Positions 1 to 9,272 of a stretch of 64,000 bases of DNA are shown here, in pieces. Below the pieces are notes generated by a model. The model had not been told where the DNA came from, made no database searches, and saw nothing but the letters and a program-made list of their open reading frames with translations. Origin of the DNA: Sphingomonas gei (lineage in GTDB: Bacteria; Pseudomonadota; Alphaproteobacteria; Sphingomonadales; Sphingomonadaceae). The translations under genes were made by a program, and so were the position numbers. The stretch is from the NCBI RefSeq assembly GCF_004792685.1, contig NZ_SRXT01000004.1, positions 372,001 through 436,000 on the forward strand, given 5' to 3'. Within the stretch, counting starts at the first letter, position 1; each line of letters begins with the position of its first letter.

Positions 1-1
1 C

Positions 2-190
2 GAGCTGCGTGAGGGCATGGTATTCACCGTCGAGCCGATGGTGAACCAGGGCACCCGCATGGTTTCGACCGAAGCGGACGGATGGACGGTCGTCACGAAG
101 GATCGCAAGCTTTCGGCGCAATTCGAGCACACCGTCGCGGTCACCGGGAATGGGGTCGAAGTGCTGACCCTGCGCAGCGACGGGAGCTGA
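2..190 (+). CDS. map: Methionine aminopeptidase, C-terminal end (truncated by window edge)
   Basis: Only the last 62 codons are present; the reading frame enters at base 2 and ends with TGA at 188-190. The fragment contains FTVEPM and [10 protein letters not shown], which match the C-terminal part of type I methionine aminopeptidase, including the metal-binding glutamates in the EPM and QFEHT motifs. The enzyme removes the initiator methionine from nascent cytosolic proteins. The rest of the gene lies outside the window. It is followed by about 165 bases of non-coding sequence before the regulator gene on the same strand. Confidence 0.9.
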   Translation, partial: ELREGMVFTVEPMVNQGTRMVSTEADGWTVVTKDRKLSAQFEHTVAVTGNGVEVLTLRSDGS

Positions 191-356
191 GTGTCCGCGG
201 GCTAAATGAGTCGTTCTCGACTCGTCACGATCGAATTGGGACAATTCGCTTACAGCGCAGGGCAGTCGCGGCTTTGCTGCAGTCGCGAATGATGTATGCT
301 GCAACCGCGAGATGACGATGTAGCGTTGGCAGGGCCAACATTTGAGAAGGGGCCTG

Positions 357-890
357 ATGCACGCTGAGCGCAATCACATGGCCGATCTGTTGCTGACGTG
401 CGAGGAGCGGCTTGTCGATACGCGGCAGGTGCTCAGCGAGTTGCTCGACGCAGTGCGCCGCACGCGTGGGCTTACGCAGGACGGCGCCGCTTCCGATCCA
501 ATGCCTGCTCTGCTGGCGCCCGAGGCGCTCACTCAAATGCTCGCCGCGCTCGAGCCGTGGGCCAGCGACGCACCCCGGCGGCGCGCACCTCCGCGCTCGC
601 TTCGCCGCGACGAAGGCATTTTCTATATCGGCCAGCGCCGGTTGCCGCTCAGCGACACCGAGACGCGCGTGCTTGCCGAAATCTGGGAAGCGCCGTCCGA
701 GCCGGTTTCGCGCGATGCGATCTTCGCGGCGCTCTATCCGCGCGAGGACAAGCCTGGGATCGGGGTGATCGACGTGTTCGTCTCGAACCTTCGCCAGAAG
801 CTCAAGCTGGCCAGCGACGGCGGCGAGTATATCGTGTCGATCCGCGGTAAGGGCTGGGCGCTCCAGAGCGATCGCTGCCAGCGCGATTGA
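357..890 (+). CDS. Orphan winged-helix (OmpR/PhoB-type) DNA-binding protein
   Basis: A 177-residue protein. The C-terminal half, about residues 85-175, is an OmpR/PhoB-type winged helix: a short beta hairpin (FYIGQRRLPLS), TETRVLAEIWEAP, the recognition-helix region VIDVFVSNLRQKLK, and the closing wing IVSIRGKGWAL. There is no receiver domain with phosphoacceptor aspartate; the N-terminal 80 residues are helical and unrecognised. It is therefore a stand-alone transcription factor rather than a normal two-component regulator. ATG at 357 is chosen because AGAAGGGG lies just upstream; a TTG at 342 is also in frame. It stands next to the EPS region and could regulate it, which is inference. Confidence 0.75.
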   Translation: MHAERNHMADLLLTCEERLVDTRQVLSELLDAVRRTRGLTQDGAASDPMPALLAPEALTQMLAALEPWASDAPRRRAPPRSLRRDEGIFYIGQRRLPLSDTETRVLAEIWEAPSEPVSRDAIFAALYPREDKPGIGVIDVFVSNLRQKLKLASDGGEYIVSIRGKGWALQSDRCQRD

Positions 891-900
891 TCGCAATTCA

Positions 901-971
901 GTTCCCCTGCGAAAGCAGGGCCCCAGAGCGCGTCGCTCGCGACCCTGGACCCCCTGCGTTCGCAGGGGAAC
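901..971. repeat. Intergenic inverted repeat, sphingomonad GTTCCCCTGCG type
   Basis: GTTCCCCTGCGAAAGCAGGG at 901-920 pairs with its reverse complement at 952-971 with one mismatch. Each arm also contains its own short palindrome (CCCCTGCG-TT-CGCAGGGG in the right arm). It sits between two convergent genes, the regulator ending at 890 and galU ending at 996. A likely role is bidirectional transcription termination or REP-like structure; no T-tract is present. Confidence 0.7.
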
Positions 972-995
972 GGATCCGTCGAAACCGAACCGATC

Positions 996-1865
996 CTAGC
1001 GCTGCGTCGTGCGAAGGAATGCCTCGATAGCCGGTGCGATGTCCGAGCGGGACAGCGCCGTCGCGATATTGGCCTGGACGAAGCCTGCCTTGTCGCCGCA
1101 ATCGTAGCGCGTTCCTTCGAAGGTGACGCCGTGGAACGCCTGGTCGCCGATCATCTGCGCCATCGCGTCGGTGAGCTGGATCTCGCCGCCCGCGCCCTTT
1201 TGCTGTCCCTCGAGCACCTGCATCACTTCGGGCTGGAGGATGTAGCGGCCGATCACCGACAGGTTCGAAGGCGCCGTCCCGGCGGCCGGCTTCTCGACAA
1301 GGCCCTGCACTTCAGTCAGCGCGCCATTCCGTGTGCCCGGCGTGATGATTCCGTAGCGGTGGGTCTGGTCGTCGGGGACGATCTCGGCGCAGATCAGATT
1401 GCCGCCGACCCGATTATACGCTTCGACCATCTGCTTGAGGCAGCCGGGCTTGCCGACCATGAAGTCGTCGGCGAGCAACACCGCGAACGGTTCGTCGCCG
1501 ACGATGTGGCGGGCGCACCAGACGGCATGGCCGAGGCCCATCGGCTCCTGTTGGCGGACATAGGCGACTGCACCCGGCCTGAGGCGAGTCGCGTCGAGAA
1601 TTTCGAGCGACTTGCCGCGCGAAGTCATCGTCGTTTCGAGCTCATAGGCGATATCGAAATGGTCCTCGATCGCCGACTTGCCGCGACCGGTGACGAAGAT
1701 CATCTGCTCAATGCCGGCCTCGATCGCCTCGTCGACGGCATATTGGATCAGCGGCCGATCGACGATCGGCAGCATCTCCTTGGGCATCGCCTTGGTCGCG
1801 GGGAGGAAGCGCGTGCCCAGACCGCCAACGGGGAAAACGGCCTTGCGTAGCGGCTTGATCGTCAT
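996..1865 (-). CDS. galU: UTP-glucose-1-phosphate uridylyltransferase
   Basis: A 289-residue nucleotidyltransferase that makes UDP-glucose from UTP and glucose 1-phosphate in the cytosol, the sugar donor for EPS assembly. The N-terminal signature GLGTRFLPATKAMPKEMLP with the catalytic lysine and PIVDRPLIQYAVDEA is intact, as are FAVLLADDF (metal-binding region) and LVEKP. Length is normal for bacterial GalU. The start at 1865 gives MTIKPLRKAVFP, with GGAG 11 bases upstream; the longer in-frame extension has no family similarity. It is the last gene of the minus-strand run that begins with the Wzc-type gene. Confidence 0.95.
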   Translation of the reverse strand: MTIKPLRKAVFPVGGLGTRFLPATKAMPKEMLPIVDRPLIQYAVDEAIEAGIEQMIFVTGRGKSAIEDHFDIAYELETTMTSRGKSLEILDATRLRPGAVAYVRQQEPMGLGHAVWCARHIVGDEPFAVLLADDFMVGKPGCLKQMVEAYNRVGGNLICAEIVPDDQTHRYGIITPGTRNGALTEVQGLVEKPAAGTAPSNLSVIGRYILQPEVMQVLEGQQKGAGGEIQLTDAMAQMIGDQAFHGVTFEGTRYDCGDKAGFVQANIATALSRSDIAPAIEAFLRTTQR

Positions 1866-1922
1866 TGAGCGTAGATCTCCTGGGGCGCCGAGCGCCGATG
1901 CATAACGATTTGAACAAGAGGA

Positions 1923-1938
1923 AGGTGCCGCAGCACCT
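1923..1938. terminator. Perfect hairpin between the beta-barrel gene and galU
   Basis: AGGTGC-CGCA-GCACCT forms a perfect 6-bp stem just downstream of the beta-barrel gene stop at 1946 on the minus strand. There is no T-tract, so it may be an attenuator, a processing site or a chance palindrome. Confidence 0.3.
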
Positions 1939-1945
1939 GCCCGCA

Positions 1946-3259
1946 TCAGAACATGAAGCTCACCCCGACCGTCACGATATTCGAGACGTAGGATAGCAAC
2001 GGATTGTCCGATGCGCGCTTCTGATGCGTGTAATCCGCGTCGAGGCGCAGCTTGCGCCCGATATAATAGCGCGCGCCGAAGCCCAATTCGGTCTCGCGGC
2101 TGCTATTGTCGATCAGCGACGTGACGCCGTCGGCCACCGACGGGTTGATCCAGGCGTACCGCCCATCGGCGTGCAGGATCAACGCGCGCAGCAACTCGTG
2201 ATCGGCTGAGACGCTGATCTCGTCGCGCAGGTTGCCCGCGGTGATGGGCGATGTGGTCTCGTCGACGCGGCGCTGAGCGATCGCCCGCAAGGTGGTGAGC
2301 GGCGTGATGTTCCAGTTGATGTTGGCGTAATAAGAAACGCCATTGACATCGTTGAGCCTGGGATCGGGATAGCGGAAGCTCAGATAGCCGAGGCGCACCG
2401 TGCCCGAGAGCAAATTGGTGATCTCGCGCGTGACGCCCACCTCGACCAGCGTGCTGTCGCCGCTGCGATCGACTGCAGTCAACGGATCGAACCCGACATC
2501 GCCCGGACGCAGGTCGTAGCGGCGCTGCTCCAGCGTCCCGCGCAGGACGAAGCTGGTCAGCGTATTGAGGTCATAGCTCGCCTGCGCCGTGCCGCTGTAA
2601 ATGTCGAACGCGCGGAAGGCCTGGTCGATCTTGGTACCGTTGGCCAGCAGCGCATCCTCATAGGTCACCCGGCGAAAGCGGCCCTCGCCGCGAAGCCGCA
2701 GGCTGCCCATGTCCTGCTCGAACGCACCATTGGCGATGAAGCTGTTGTAGCGCACCGGCTCCGCCGATTGCGTGAAGCTCGACAGGCTGCCGCGCCGCTC
2801 GGCGCTGCGTGCGGCATCGACGCCGAGATAGATTCGCGTCTGGCGCGAGATATCGTAGCGGCCGTCCAGCGACGCGCCATATTCTGATACGTCTTCACCG
2901 GTATATTTAGCGTGGACGTCCCGGTCGAAATAGCCGGTGAAGTTGAGCGCGTTGCGCGACCAGGTCGACTTGACGTCTAGCTGCGGGTGGATCGTCAGAT
3001 AGACGTCGCCACGCTTGTCGCTGTCGGTCGCGTAGATATTGTCGTCATACGACGCATCGACAGCGATCTGCGGCGTCACCCGGAACGCGCCGACCTGGTG
3101 CGAATTGTCTTCGAGCCGAGTGCGTTCGCGCCCGGTCACGCTCTGTACCGGTGCGGTTTGCGCCGCTGCGCAGCTGGCCGCGAAACTCGCGGCGCTCGCC
3201 AGCATGGCTGCACATGATTTGGCTGCGCGCCGACGCGCGTCTGTCTTGGCCGTGGTCAT
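1946..3259 (-). CDS. Outer-membrane beta-barrel protein of the EPS export system
   Basis: A 437-residue protein with a signal peptide (about residues 1-34, ending CAAAQ) followed by a mature part made of repeated amphipathic beta strands rich in Tyr, Arg and Asp, ending with aromatic VGVSFMF, the usual closing strand for BAM-dependent insertion. It resembles the BBP2_2-type beta-barrels common in alphaproteobacterial EPS clusters. Start chosen at ATG 3259 after AAGGGGGA; a TTG 18 bases upstream is less likely. It begins 14 bases after the Wzc-type gene, so the two are probably co-transcribed. Because the OPX protein encoded at 27769 is short, this barrel may form the outer-membrane pore (inference). 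Confidence 0.75.
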   Translation of the reverse strand: MTTAKTDARRRAAKSCAAMLASAASFAASCAAAQTAPVQSVTGRERTRLEDNSHQVGAFRVTPQIAVDASYDDNIYATDSDKRGDVYLTIHPQLDVKSTWSRNALNFTGYFDRDVHAKYTGEDVSEYGASLDGRYDISRQTRIYLGVDAARSAERRGSLSSFTQSAEPVRYNSFIANGAFEQDMGSLRLRGEGRFRRVTYEDALLANGTKIDQAFRAFDIYSGTAQASYDLNTLTSFVLRGTLEQRRYDLRPGDVGFDPLTAVDRSGDSTLVEVGVTREITNLLSGTVRLGYLSFRYPDPRLNDVNGVSYYANINWNITPLTTLRAIAQRRVDETTSPITAGNLRDEISVSADHELLRALILHADGRYAWINPSVADGVTSLIDNSSRETELGFGARYYIGRKLRLDADYTHQKRASDNPLLSYVSNIVTVGVSFMF

Positions 3260-3273
3260 CCGACCATCCCCCT

Positions 3274-5436
3274 TCAATTGGTGTAGTAACCGCGAAACTT
3301 CTTCTGGTAGCCGTAGGTGTCGCTGTGACCCGTGCTCGCGTAGCGGGTGATGTCCACCTGCGTCAGTGCGATGCCGCTGATCTTGGCGCCGGCGTCGAGC
3401 AACACGTCGATTGCGGCTTCTACCGCGCGCAGCGACGTCTTTGCCCAGCGTGAGATCACCAGCACCCGATCCGCCGCGGCCGCGACTGCGCGGGCGTCGG
3501 CGACGCCGAGCACCGGCGCGGTATCGAGGATGACCACGTCGAAGCGCTTGCGCAGCTCGGCGATCAGCCGCCCGAGATTATTCGGCGTCAGCGGATCACG
3601 TGCATCCTGCTGCGATTCCGAAGTTCCGAGGACATAGGCGCCACTCGCCGGATCGACCACCAGCGCCTCGTCGAGCGAGACTTCGCCGCGCATATATTCG
3701 TACAGGCCGGGGCGCTTCTCGTGGATGAACTGCTCGCTCGAGCCGCGCCGGCGAAGGTCGCAATCGACCAAGACCGTGCGGGCGCCGCCCAGCGCCGCGG
3801 TCCGCGCGAGGCAGACCGACGTGGTGGTCTTGCCTTCCTGCGGCAGTGCCGAGGCGACCGCGACGACGCGACCCCCCTGCGCCGCTCCGCCGCCGAGCAG
3901 CAGGAACGCCTGGAGCGCACGAAGCGATTCGGCGAACACCGAGAGCGGGTGCGAGACGATATAATCCTGCGGCGGCTCGGTGGCGCGCATCTTGCCAAGC
4001 GTCGACTGGAGAGTCGGCACCGCGCCGGCATAACGGACGCGCAGCCGGCGCTCGACATCGGTCTTGGTGCGGACACCGCCCTGGAGATATTCGGCAAGCG
4101 CGATCGCGATCAGCCCCAGCGCGATGCCGCCGCCGATCCCGCCCAAGGCAGCGAGCTTGTGATTGGGGAAATCGGGGCTCTTCGGTGCCTCGGCTGCCGC
4201 CGCGATGCGCGAATCGGCCTGCTGGAGCCCTTGTTGCGCGCTGGTCTCGCGAAGGCGGTTGAGAAAGGTCTCGTAGATCGCCTTCGCGGCATCGGACTTG
4301 CGCTGGAGCGCCATCATGCCGACGCCGGCCGAGTTGTTGCCTGCGAGCGCTCCATTGGCGCGCGACTGGCTTCCCTGCAGCGACGAAAGCCGCGACGACG
4401 ACACGCGGACATCGGCTTCGAGATTTGAGAGGATCCGGTCGATCTCCTGCTGGATCTGTACGCGTATCTCCTTGAGCTGGCTCTGTGCCTTGACCAGCTC
4501 GGGATGGAGCGCGCCATAACGCGCTTCGAGTTGGGCGACTTCCGAACTGGCAACCGCTTCGCTCTGGCGCAGGCTGCCGATCGTTCCCGAACCCAGCGCC
4601 GCGCCGACATCGGCGCCGCCGCCGCCGGCGCGAAGCTGCGCGCGCGCGGCGGCGAGCCGGCCTGACTTCTCAGCGAGATCGGCCTTGGCCACGGCGATCT
4701 GCTGATTGAGCGTCGAGACTTCCTGCTCGGCGTTGGTCGCGCCATTGGAGCTGAGCAGGCCATTGGCGATCTTGTACTGCTGCAACGCCGCATCGGCCTG
4801 CGACGAGGCGTCGCGCAGTTCCGCGGTGCGCGAGGTCAGCCAGGTGCTCGCCTGCTGATTCGCGCCGACCTTCGCGTCGCGCTGGGCGGCAATATATTGC
4901 TCGGCGTAGAGATTGGCAGTGTCGGCCGCAAATTGCGGATCGGTCGATTCGGCTTCGATATCGATCACGAAGGTAAGTCCGGCGCGGTTCACCGCAAGCA
5001 TCTTCGCCATGGTCGAAGCCAACTCGGCGCGACCGGCCGCTGCCGAGCGAGCGTCGTTGGGACGCAGCTTGGCATAAGCATCGGCGGCGCGGCGCGCGAT
5101 CTGTGGCGACTGGATCAGCCGCACCTGGGTGTCGACGACATCGCTGGTCCCCGGAAGGTCCGGCGTGACCGACTTCAAATTGACTACGTCGGGAGCGATC
5201 GGATCGATCAGCAGGCTTGCGGTTGCCGAATAGATCGGAGTCTGCAGCAGCGTCCAGGTCGCGGCAGCGCCCGCGACAAGCACGACCACGCCGAGGAACA
5301 GCCAGATGTTGCGGCGGAACACCATCCACACGACGCGCGGATCAGGAAGGATGTTGGCGCGCGTCTCGATCGGTGCACGGGTCTCCGGCTGATCTTCGCC
5401 CGCTGTCGAGGGGTTGGCGCTGTCGCCGTCCGCCAA
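3274..5436 (-). CDS. Wzc-type polysaccharide copolymerase / BY-kinase
   Basis: A 720-residue inner-membrane protein controlling EPS chain length and export. The order is: cytosolic N-terminus, TM1 about 44-66, Wzz-type periplasmic domain with long coiled coil about 70-425, TM2 about 427-450, then a cytosolic BY-kinase domain. The kinase has Walker A PQEGKTTT near 533-540, Walker A' ARTVLVDCDLRR and Walker B VVILDTAPVLG. The C-terminal tail contains a tyrosine cluster (RYAS, TYGYQ, RGYYTN), the expected autophosphorylation sites. The only usable start is TTG at 5436, with no clear ribosome site. The beta-barrel gene follows after 14 bases. OPX and polymerase partners are about 21 kb away rather than adjacent. 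Confidence 0.92.
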   Translation of the reverse strand: MADGDSANPSTAGEDQPETRAPIETRANILPDPRVVWMVFRRNIWLFLGVVVLVAGAAATWTLLQTPIYSATASLLIDPIAPDVVNLKSVTPDLPGTSDVVDTQVRLIQSPQIARRAADAYAKLRPNDARSAAAGRAELASTMAKMLAVNRAGLTFVIDIEAESTDPQFAADTANLYAEQYIAAQRDAKVGANQQASTWLTSRTAELRDASSQADAALQQYKIANGLLSSNGATNAEQEVSTLNQQIAVAKADLAEKSGRLAAARAQLRAGGGGADVGAALGSGTIGSLRQSEAVASSEVAQLEARYGALHPELVKAQSQLKEIRVQIQQEIDRILSNLEADVRVSSSRLSSLQGSQSRANGALAGNNSAGVGMMALQRKSDAAKAIYETFLNRLRETSAQQGLQQADSRIAAAAEAPKSPDFPNHKLAALGGIGGGIALGLIAIALAEYLQGGVRTKTDVERRLRVRYAGAVPTLQSTLGKMRATEPPQDYIVSHPLSVFAESLRALQAFLLLGGGAAQGGRVVAVASALPQEGKTTTSVCLARTAALGGARTVLVDCDLRRRGSSEQFIHEKRPGLYEYMRGEVSLDEALVVDPASGAYVLGTSESQQDARDPLTPNNLGRLIAELRKRFDVVILDTAPVLGVADARAVAAAADRVLVISRWAKTSLRAVEAAIDVLLDAGAKISGIALTQVDITRYASTGHSDTYGYQKKFRGYYTN

Positions 5437-5506
5437 AGTGATGCTGTTAATGACTGACCTCGATCGATGGACGTGGCAGGAAAGCGCGAGCTATACATTG
5501 TTCGCA

Positions 5507-5516
5507 GTTGCAGCAT
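5507..5516. promoter_or_regulatory. Candidate EPS regulatory motif GTTGCAGCAT
   Basis: This lies about 70 bases upstream of the Wzc-type gene and matches the GTTGCARCAT core seen upstream of other EPS operons at 11436, 23555, 23690 and 28374. Function unknown. Confidence 0.3.
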
Positions 5517-5559
5517 ACGCAATTATTTAAGTTAAACTGTACGATAATCGGTCACGGCG

Positions 5560-7059
5560 TCAGCTTTGCCCAAGATGCTTCGCCAGCCGCGCCGCGAGCG
5601 CGACGATGGTGAGGGTTGGATTGACATGCCCGCCGGTCGGCATCACCGATCCGCCGCAGACATAAAGGCCCTGGGTGCCGTGGATGCGCAAATCGGTATC
5701 GACCACGCCATTGCGCGGCGATGTCGCCATCCGCGTCGCGCCGAGATGATGATAGCTCTCGAACATTCCCCCTGCCTCGAGCGCGCCGCTGGACTCGAGG
5801 CCCGGGAGAGCGAGCGGACGCGCGAGACCGCCTGCCCGCAGCCAGTAATGAACCGCCGCGGTGAGGAAGCGCGAAGTGCGTTGTTCGATCGCGCCGACGC
5901 GCCAGTCGATCGCGGCATGGCGCAGCCCGAGCGAGTCGCGGCGGCGGGCGAGAGTGATCCGGCTATCGAAGTCGGGTGCCTGTTCGAGATCGACCACCAA
6001 GGACGCCGTGACCGGCCCGAGCAAGGGTTCGCGCCCGCGCAGTCGCCGCAGCCCCGAAATCAGGCCGTCGCCAGGATGCGCCGCCACGTCGATCAGACTG
6101 TCGAGGCCCCAGCCGCGCCGGGCGTAGCGAAACACCGCCGAGGCATTGGCGAGGCCGTGCCTGGCCTGCGTCGCTGCGCTCAGACTCAGCCCTGCCTCAT
6201 ATTCGAGGCCCTTTGCGCGGCGAAAGCGATTGAACATCCGCTGGAGTCGCTTGGACTGACTCCGGTCCAGCGCGAAACGCGCCGTCGCGGCGCGCGGGTG
6301 CTGCATGAAATAGCGCCCGATGACCGGGGCGACGCCTGCGAGCAGGTTCGGGCTGTCCTCCGCCAGGTTGAGCAGCAACCGCGCATTTTCGATCCCGCCG
6401 CAACACAATACGATCTGCCGGGCACGCACCGTGCGTCGGGCTCCGTCGGCGGTACGGAGGTGCGCGTCGGTCCTGTCGGCGGCGGGCTCGATTCGGGTGA
6501 GGTTGGCGTCGAGAAGGACTCGCAGCCTTAGCGAGCGCCGGAAATCGGCGGCGAAGCGCTCGCCGAAATTCTGGTAGCGCCCGCCGCCGTCATGCCAGAA
6601 TCGCCAGACGAATCGCTCGAGTTCAGCCGGAATATCGTTGTCGGCGGCGGTGGGAACGCCTTCCCAGCCATCGGCGAAGCCGCAAAGCCGCATCGCCTGC
6701 GGATAGAATGCGGCCAGTTCGGCGTGCGTAATCGGCCAGCCACTGCCCGGGATCCACGCGCGCTCGGCGAAATCGATCGGGTCGAGTTCGGCGCAGCGCC
6801 CGGTCCAGGCCACCGTCGTCCCCCCGAACACGCGATAGCGCCCCTCCTGCGCCGCGAACGGCGTACCCCGCTGCTGCACGCTCTTGAACAGCGACTGCGC
6901 CGTGGCATCCACGGCCATTCCGCCACCTTCGGCGAGCACGACGTCGCGATGGCCGTCGTCGAGCAACGAGGCGAGCGTGATTCCCGCAGCCCCGGCGCCG
7001 ATGATCAGCACGTCACACTCGATAATCGCGTCGGGGACGGCGTGCAGTGATTCGATCAC
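5560..7059 (-). CDS. GMC-type FAD-dependent oxidoreductase
   Basis: A 499-residue flavoprotein. The N-terminus has the dinucleotide motif LIIGAGAAG (GxGxxG at residues 21-26), then VFGGTTVAWTG near 95 and CCGGIENARLLL near 215. The C-terminus has the GMC_oxred_C signature (CGGSVMPTGGHVNPTLTIVA). GMC enzymes oxidise hydroxyl groups of alcohols and sugars; here the substrate may be a sugar or lipid-linked intermediate of EPS synthesis (inference). It starts with GTG at 7059, overlapping the stop of the upstream glycosyltransferase as GTGA, so the two are translationally coupled. The 117 codons open upstream of this start belong to another frame. Confidence 0.85.
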   Translation of the reverse strand: MIESLHAVPDAIIECDVLIIGAGAAGITLASLLDDGHRDVVLAEGGGMAVDATAQSLFKSVQQRGTPFAAQEGRYRVFGGTTVAWTGRCAELDPIDFAERAWIPGSGWPITHAELAAFYPQAMRLCGFADGWEGVPTAADNDIPAELERFVWRFWHDGGGRYQNFGERFAADFRRSLRLRVLLDANLTRIEPAADRTDAHLRTADGARRTVRARQIVLCCGGIENARLLLNLAEDSPNLLAGVAPVIGRYFMQHPRAATARFALDRSQSKRLQRMFNRFRRAKGLEYEAGLSLSAATQARHGLANASAVFRYARRGWGLDSLIDVAAHPGDGLISGLRRLRGREPLLGPVTASLVVDLEQAPDFDSRITLARRRDSLGLRHAAIDWRVGAIEQRTSRFLTAAVHYWLRAGGLARPLALPGLESSGALEAGGMFESYHHLGATRMATSPRNGVVDTDLRIHGTQGLYVCGGSVMPTGGHVNPTLTIVALAARLAKHLGQS

Positions 7060-8024
7060 TCGAACTCGTCCGGGCCGAACAGCAGCCTGGCCGCGATCGG
7101 CCCGGTTGCGGAGGGCGCGCCGAACTTGTCCCGCACGATCGCCCTGGCAATGCCCAACAGCCGGCGGGGGTGGCCGAGCAACGGCAGCATCGCGTGCCGC
7201 ATGCCGGCGGTGCGCTTGTCGTCGAGGAATCGGCGATGCGCGTGCTTGGTGTCGAGCGCGGCGACGTGCCGGCCGAGGATCGCCCGGTCCGCCGCCGCTA
7301 TGTCCGGATGTCCGGCCAGCCGCCGGTCGGCCGCGAGCAATCGCCCGAGATCTTCGGTACGGTGGCGCCCGCTCAGCGAGGTGGCGCGCTCTACCGCGAC
7401 ATATCCGCACGCCTCGGACAATTCGAAGACGGCGCCGCGCGCCAGTGCCTCGGCGTAGAGCAGATAGTCCTCTCCCAGCCGGATATCCTCCTGGTAGCGC
7501 AATCCGATCTTCTCCAGCGCCGCGCGCCGAATCAACGGCTTGAGGAAACCGAGCTCGGCGCGGGGATGGCCGGGGCGCGAGATGTTGCGCGCGACGAATT
7601 CGTGGAGCGCGAGGCGGCGATGCCGATCGGCCAGCACGGGAACCGGCGCATCCTCGGCACCCTCGGGTACGAACAGGATATTGTCGGCGATGAAGTCCCA
7701 GCCGGGCCGTGCGAGCAGGCGGGCGAATCGTCCGGGCAGCAAAAAGTCGTCGGCATCGAGGATTGCCAGCAGCGGCGCCCGCCCAGCGTGGATCGCTGCA
7801 TTGCGCGCAGCGGAAGGGCCGCGATTGTCGGGCAGGGCGAGAACCGACAGCCGCTGCGACCCGTCATCGGCGGCGCGCGCCTGGGCGATCGTGGCGTCGC
7901 CCGAGGCATCGTCGACGACGATAACCTCGGCGACTTCGGGCTGCGCGAGCGCCGACGCCACCGCGCGACCGATCGTCGCCGCGGCGTCGTACGCCGGAAT
8001 GATCACGCAAACGCACGCTTCCAT
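7056..8024 (-). CDS. Family 2 glycosyltransferase
   Basis: A 322-residue cytosolic GT-A enzyme. It begins with VCVIIPAYDAAATI, then EVIVVDDASGD and GPSAARNAAI, and the metal-binding motif LAILDADDFLLPGRF, all typical of GT2. It adds one sugar from a nucleotide donor to a growing lipid-linked repeat unit; donor and acceptor cannot be read from the sequence. It is first in a two-gene minus-strand operon with the GMC oxidoreductase (4-base overlap) and is divergent from the acyltransferase at 8175 across 150 bases. Confidence 0.88.
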   Translation of the reverse strand: MEACVCVIIPAYDAAATIGRAVASALAQPEVAEVIVVDDASGDATIAQARAADDGSQRLSVLALPDNRGPSAARNAAIHAGRAPLLAILDADDFLLPGRFARLLARPGWDFIADNILFVPEGAEDAPVPVLADRHRRLALHEFVARNISRPGHPRAELGFLKPLIRRAALEKIGLRYQEDIRLGEDYLLYAEALARGAVFELSEACGYVAVERATSLSGRHRTEDLGRLLAADRRLAGHPDIAAADRAILGRHVAALDTKHAHRRFLDDKRTAGMRHAMLPLLGHPRRLLGIARAIVRDKFGAPSATGPIAARLLFGPDEFE

Positions 8025-8174
8025 TTAAATGCCGCCCCCGGTTCAACGCCCGGATGCCAGGGCATTCTGCGTCGGCACCCCCTTCCTCTCGCGCGCACCG
8101 GCGGTCAAGCGCCGAGCGGCGATTGTCGGTTTTGCTGCCGTGCGCTAGGCAGCCGCCAGCCTGGGGGAATCATT

Positions 8175-9272
8175 TTGGGACACACTGCGCTCGAGGCGCC
8201 GGACCCGGCGCTTCCGCCGCCGCACCGCAATCACCTGCTGGCGCTCGACGGCTTGCGCGGCGTCGCGGCGCTCGCGGTGGTCGTCTATCATCGGCGCTGG
8301 TGGATCGCCGATGATTCGGACTTCATCCAGCACGCTTATCTGGCCGTCGACTTCTTCTTCATGCTGAGCGGCCTGGTCGTTGCGCTGGCATATGAGCAGC
8401 GGCTGATCGAGCGGCGGCTGAGCCTGCGCAGCTTCGCATTGCTGCGCGTGATCCGGCTCTATCCGATGATCCTGATCGGCGCAGTGCTCGGGGCCGCGTG
8501 GCTGTGCCTGCAGGCACTGACTCACCACGTTCCTGGAGACATCCTGCGGACCGCCGCTGCGTTCCCGTTCGCGGCTTTGCTGGTGCCGATCCCCCCGGCG
8601 CTGTTCCCGCTGCCGTTCGCGCTCAACGAGCCTTCCTGGTCGCTGTTCTTCGAAGTCGTCGCCAACCTGGCGTTCGCGGCATGCGTCCCGTGGCTCCGCG
8701 GGCGCGCGCTTGGTGTCGTCGTCCTGTTGTTCGGCATCGCGATGATCGCGACCTCGCTTGGATTCGACGGGCTCAATGCCGGATGGAAATGGGGCGAGCT
8801 TCACGCGGGATTTGTCCGCGTCGGCTTCGCCTTCTTCGCGGGTGTGGGGCTCTATCGCCTGCGCAAAACGAAGCATTGGCCGGCGCTTGCGCTGCCCTTT
8901 CCGCTGCTGTCGGTGGTGCTGATCGCGGCGTTGCTGCCCTCGCTGCTTCCCGGTGCCGCCAACGCCGCTTATGATCTCGCGATGACGATGCTGGTCTTCC
9001 CCGCAATCATCGTGCTGGCGAGCAACGATCGCGCAGCGGGACGATGGAATGGCGTGATGCGGGTGAGCGGCGAGCTTTCCTATCCGTTGTACATCACCCA
9101 CTTCCCGCTGCTCGCGCTCTCCGAAGCGCTGCTGTGGCGGCTGCATCTGCCCAATGCCGCGATGCTGGCGCTCTCGGTGGGGATCGCGATGGTTGCGGCA
9201 CTGGTGTTCGCGCGTGCCTTCGACGTGCCGGTGCGCAAGTGGCTCAATCGGAAGTTCGGCCGCCGGGGCTAG
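8175..9272 (+). CDS. Acyltransferase-3 family membrane protein
   Basis: A 365-residue polytopic protein (about 10 TM segments) of the OafA/YrhL-type acyltransferase-3 family. The diagnostic N-terminal motif LDGLRGVAALAVVVYH is followed by AVDFFFMLSGLVVALAYE and NEPSWSLFFEVVAN. Such proteins O-acylate sugars, usually with acetyl or succinyl groups, on lipid-linked or exported polysaccharide. The start is TTG at 8175, preceded by GGGGGA at a good distance; the long in-frame stretch upstream has no family similarity. It overlaps the convergent glycosyltransferase by four bases at the 3' end. Confidence 0.88.
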   Translation: MGHTALEAPDPALPPPHRNHLLALDGLRGVAALAVVVYHRRWWIADDSDFIQHAYLAVDFFFMLSGLVVALAYEQRLIERRLSLRSFALLRVIRLYPMILIGAVLGAAWLCLQALTHHVPGDILRTAAAFPFAALLVPIPPALFPLPFALNEPSWSLFFEVVANLAFAACVPWLRGRALGVVVLLFGIAMIATSLGFDGLNAGWKWGELHAGFVRVGFAFFAGVGLYRLRKTKHWPALALPFPLLSVVLIAALLPSLLPGAANAAYDLAMTMLVFPAIIVLASNDRAAGRWNGVMRVSGELSYPLYITHFPLLALSEALLWRLHLPNAAMLALSVGIAMVAALVFARAFDVPVRKWLNRKFGRRG

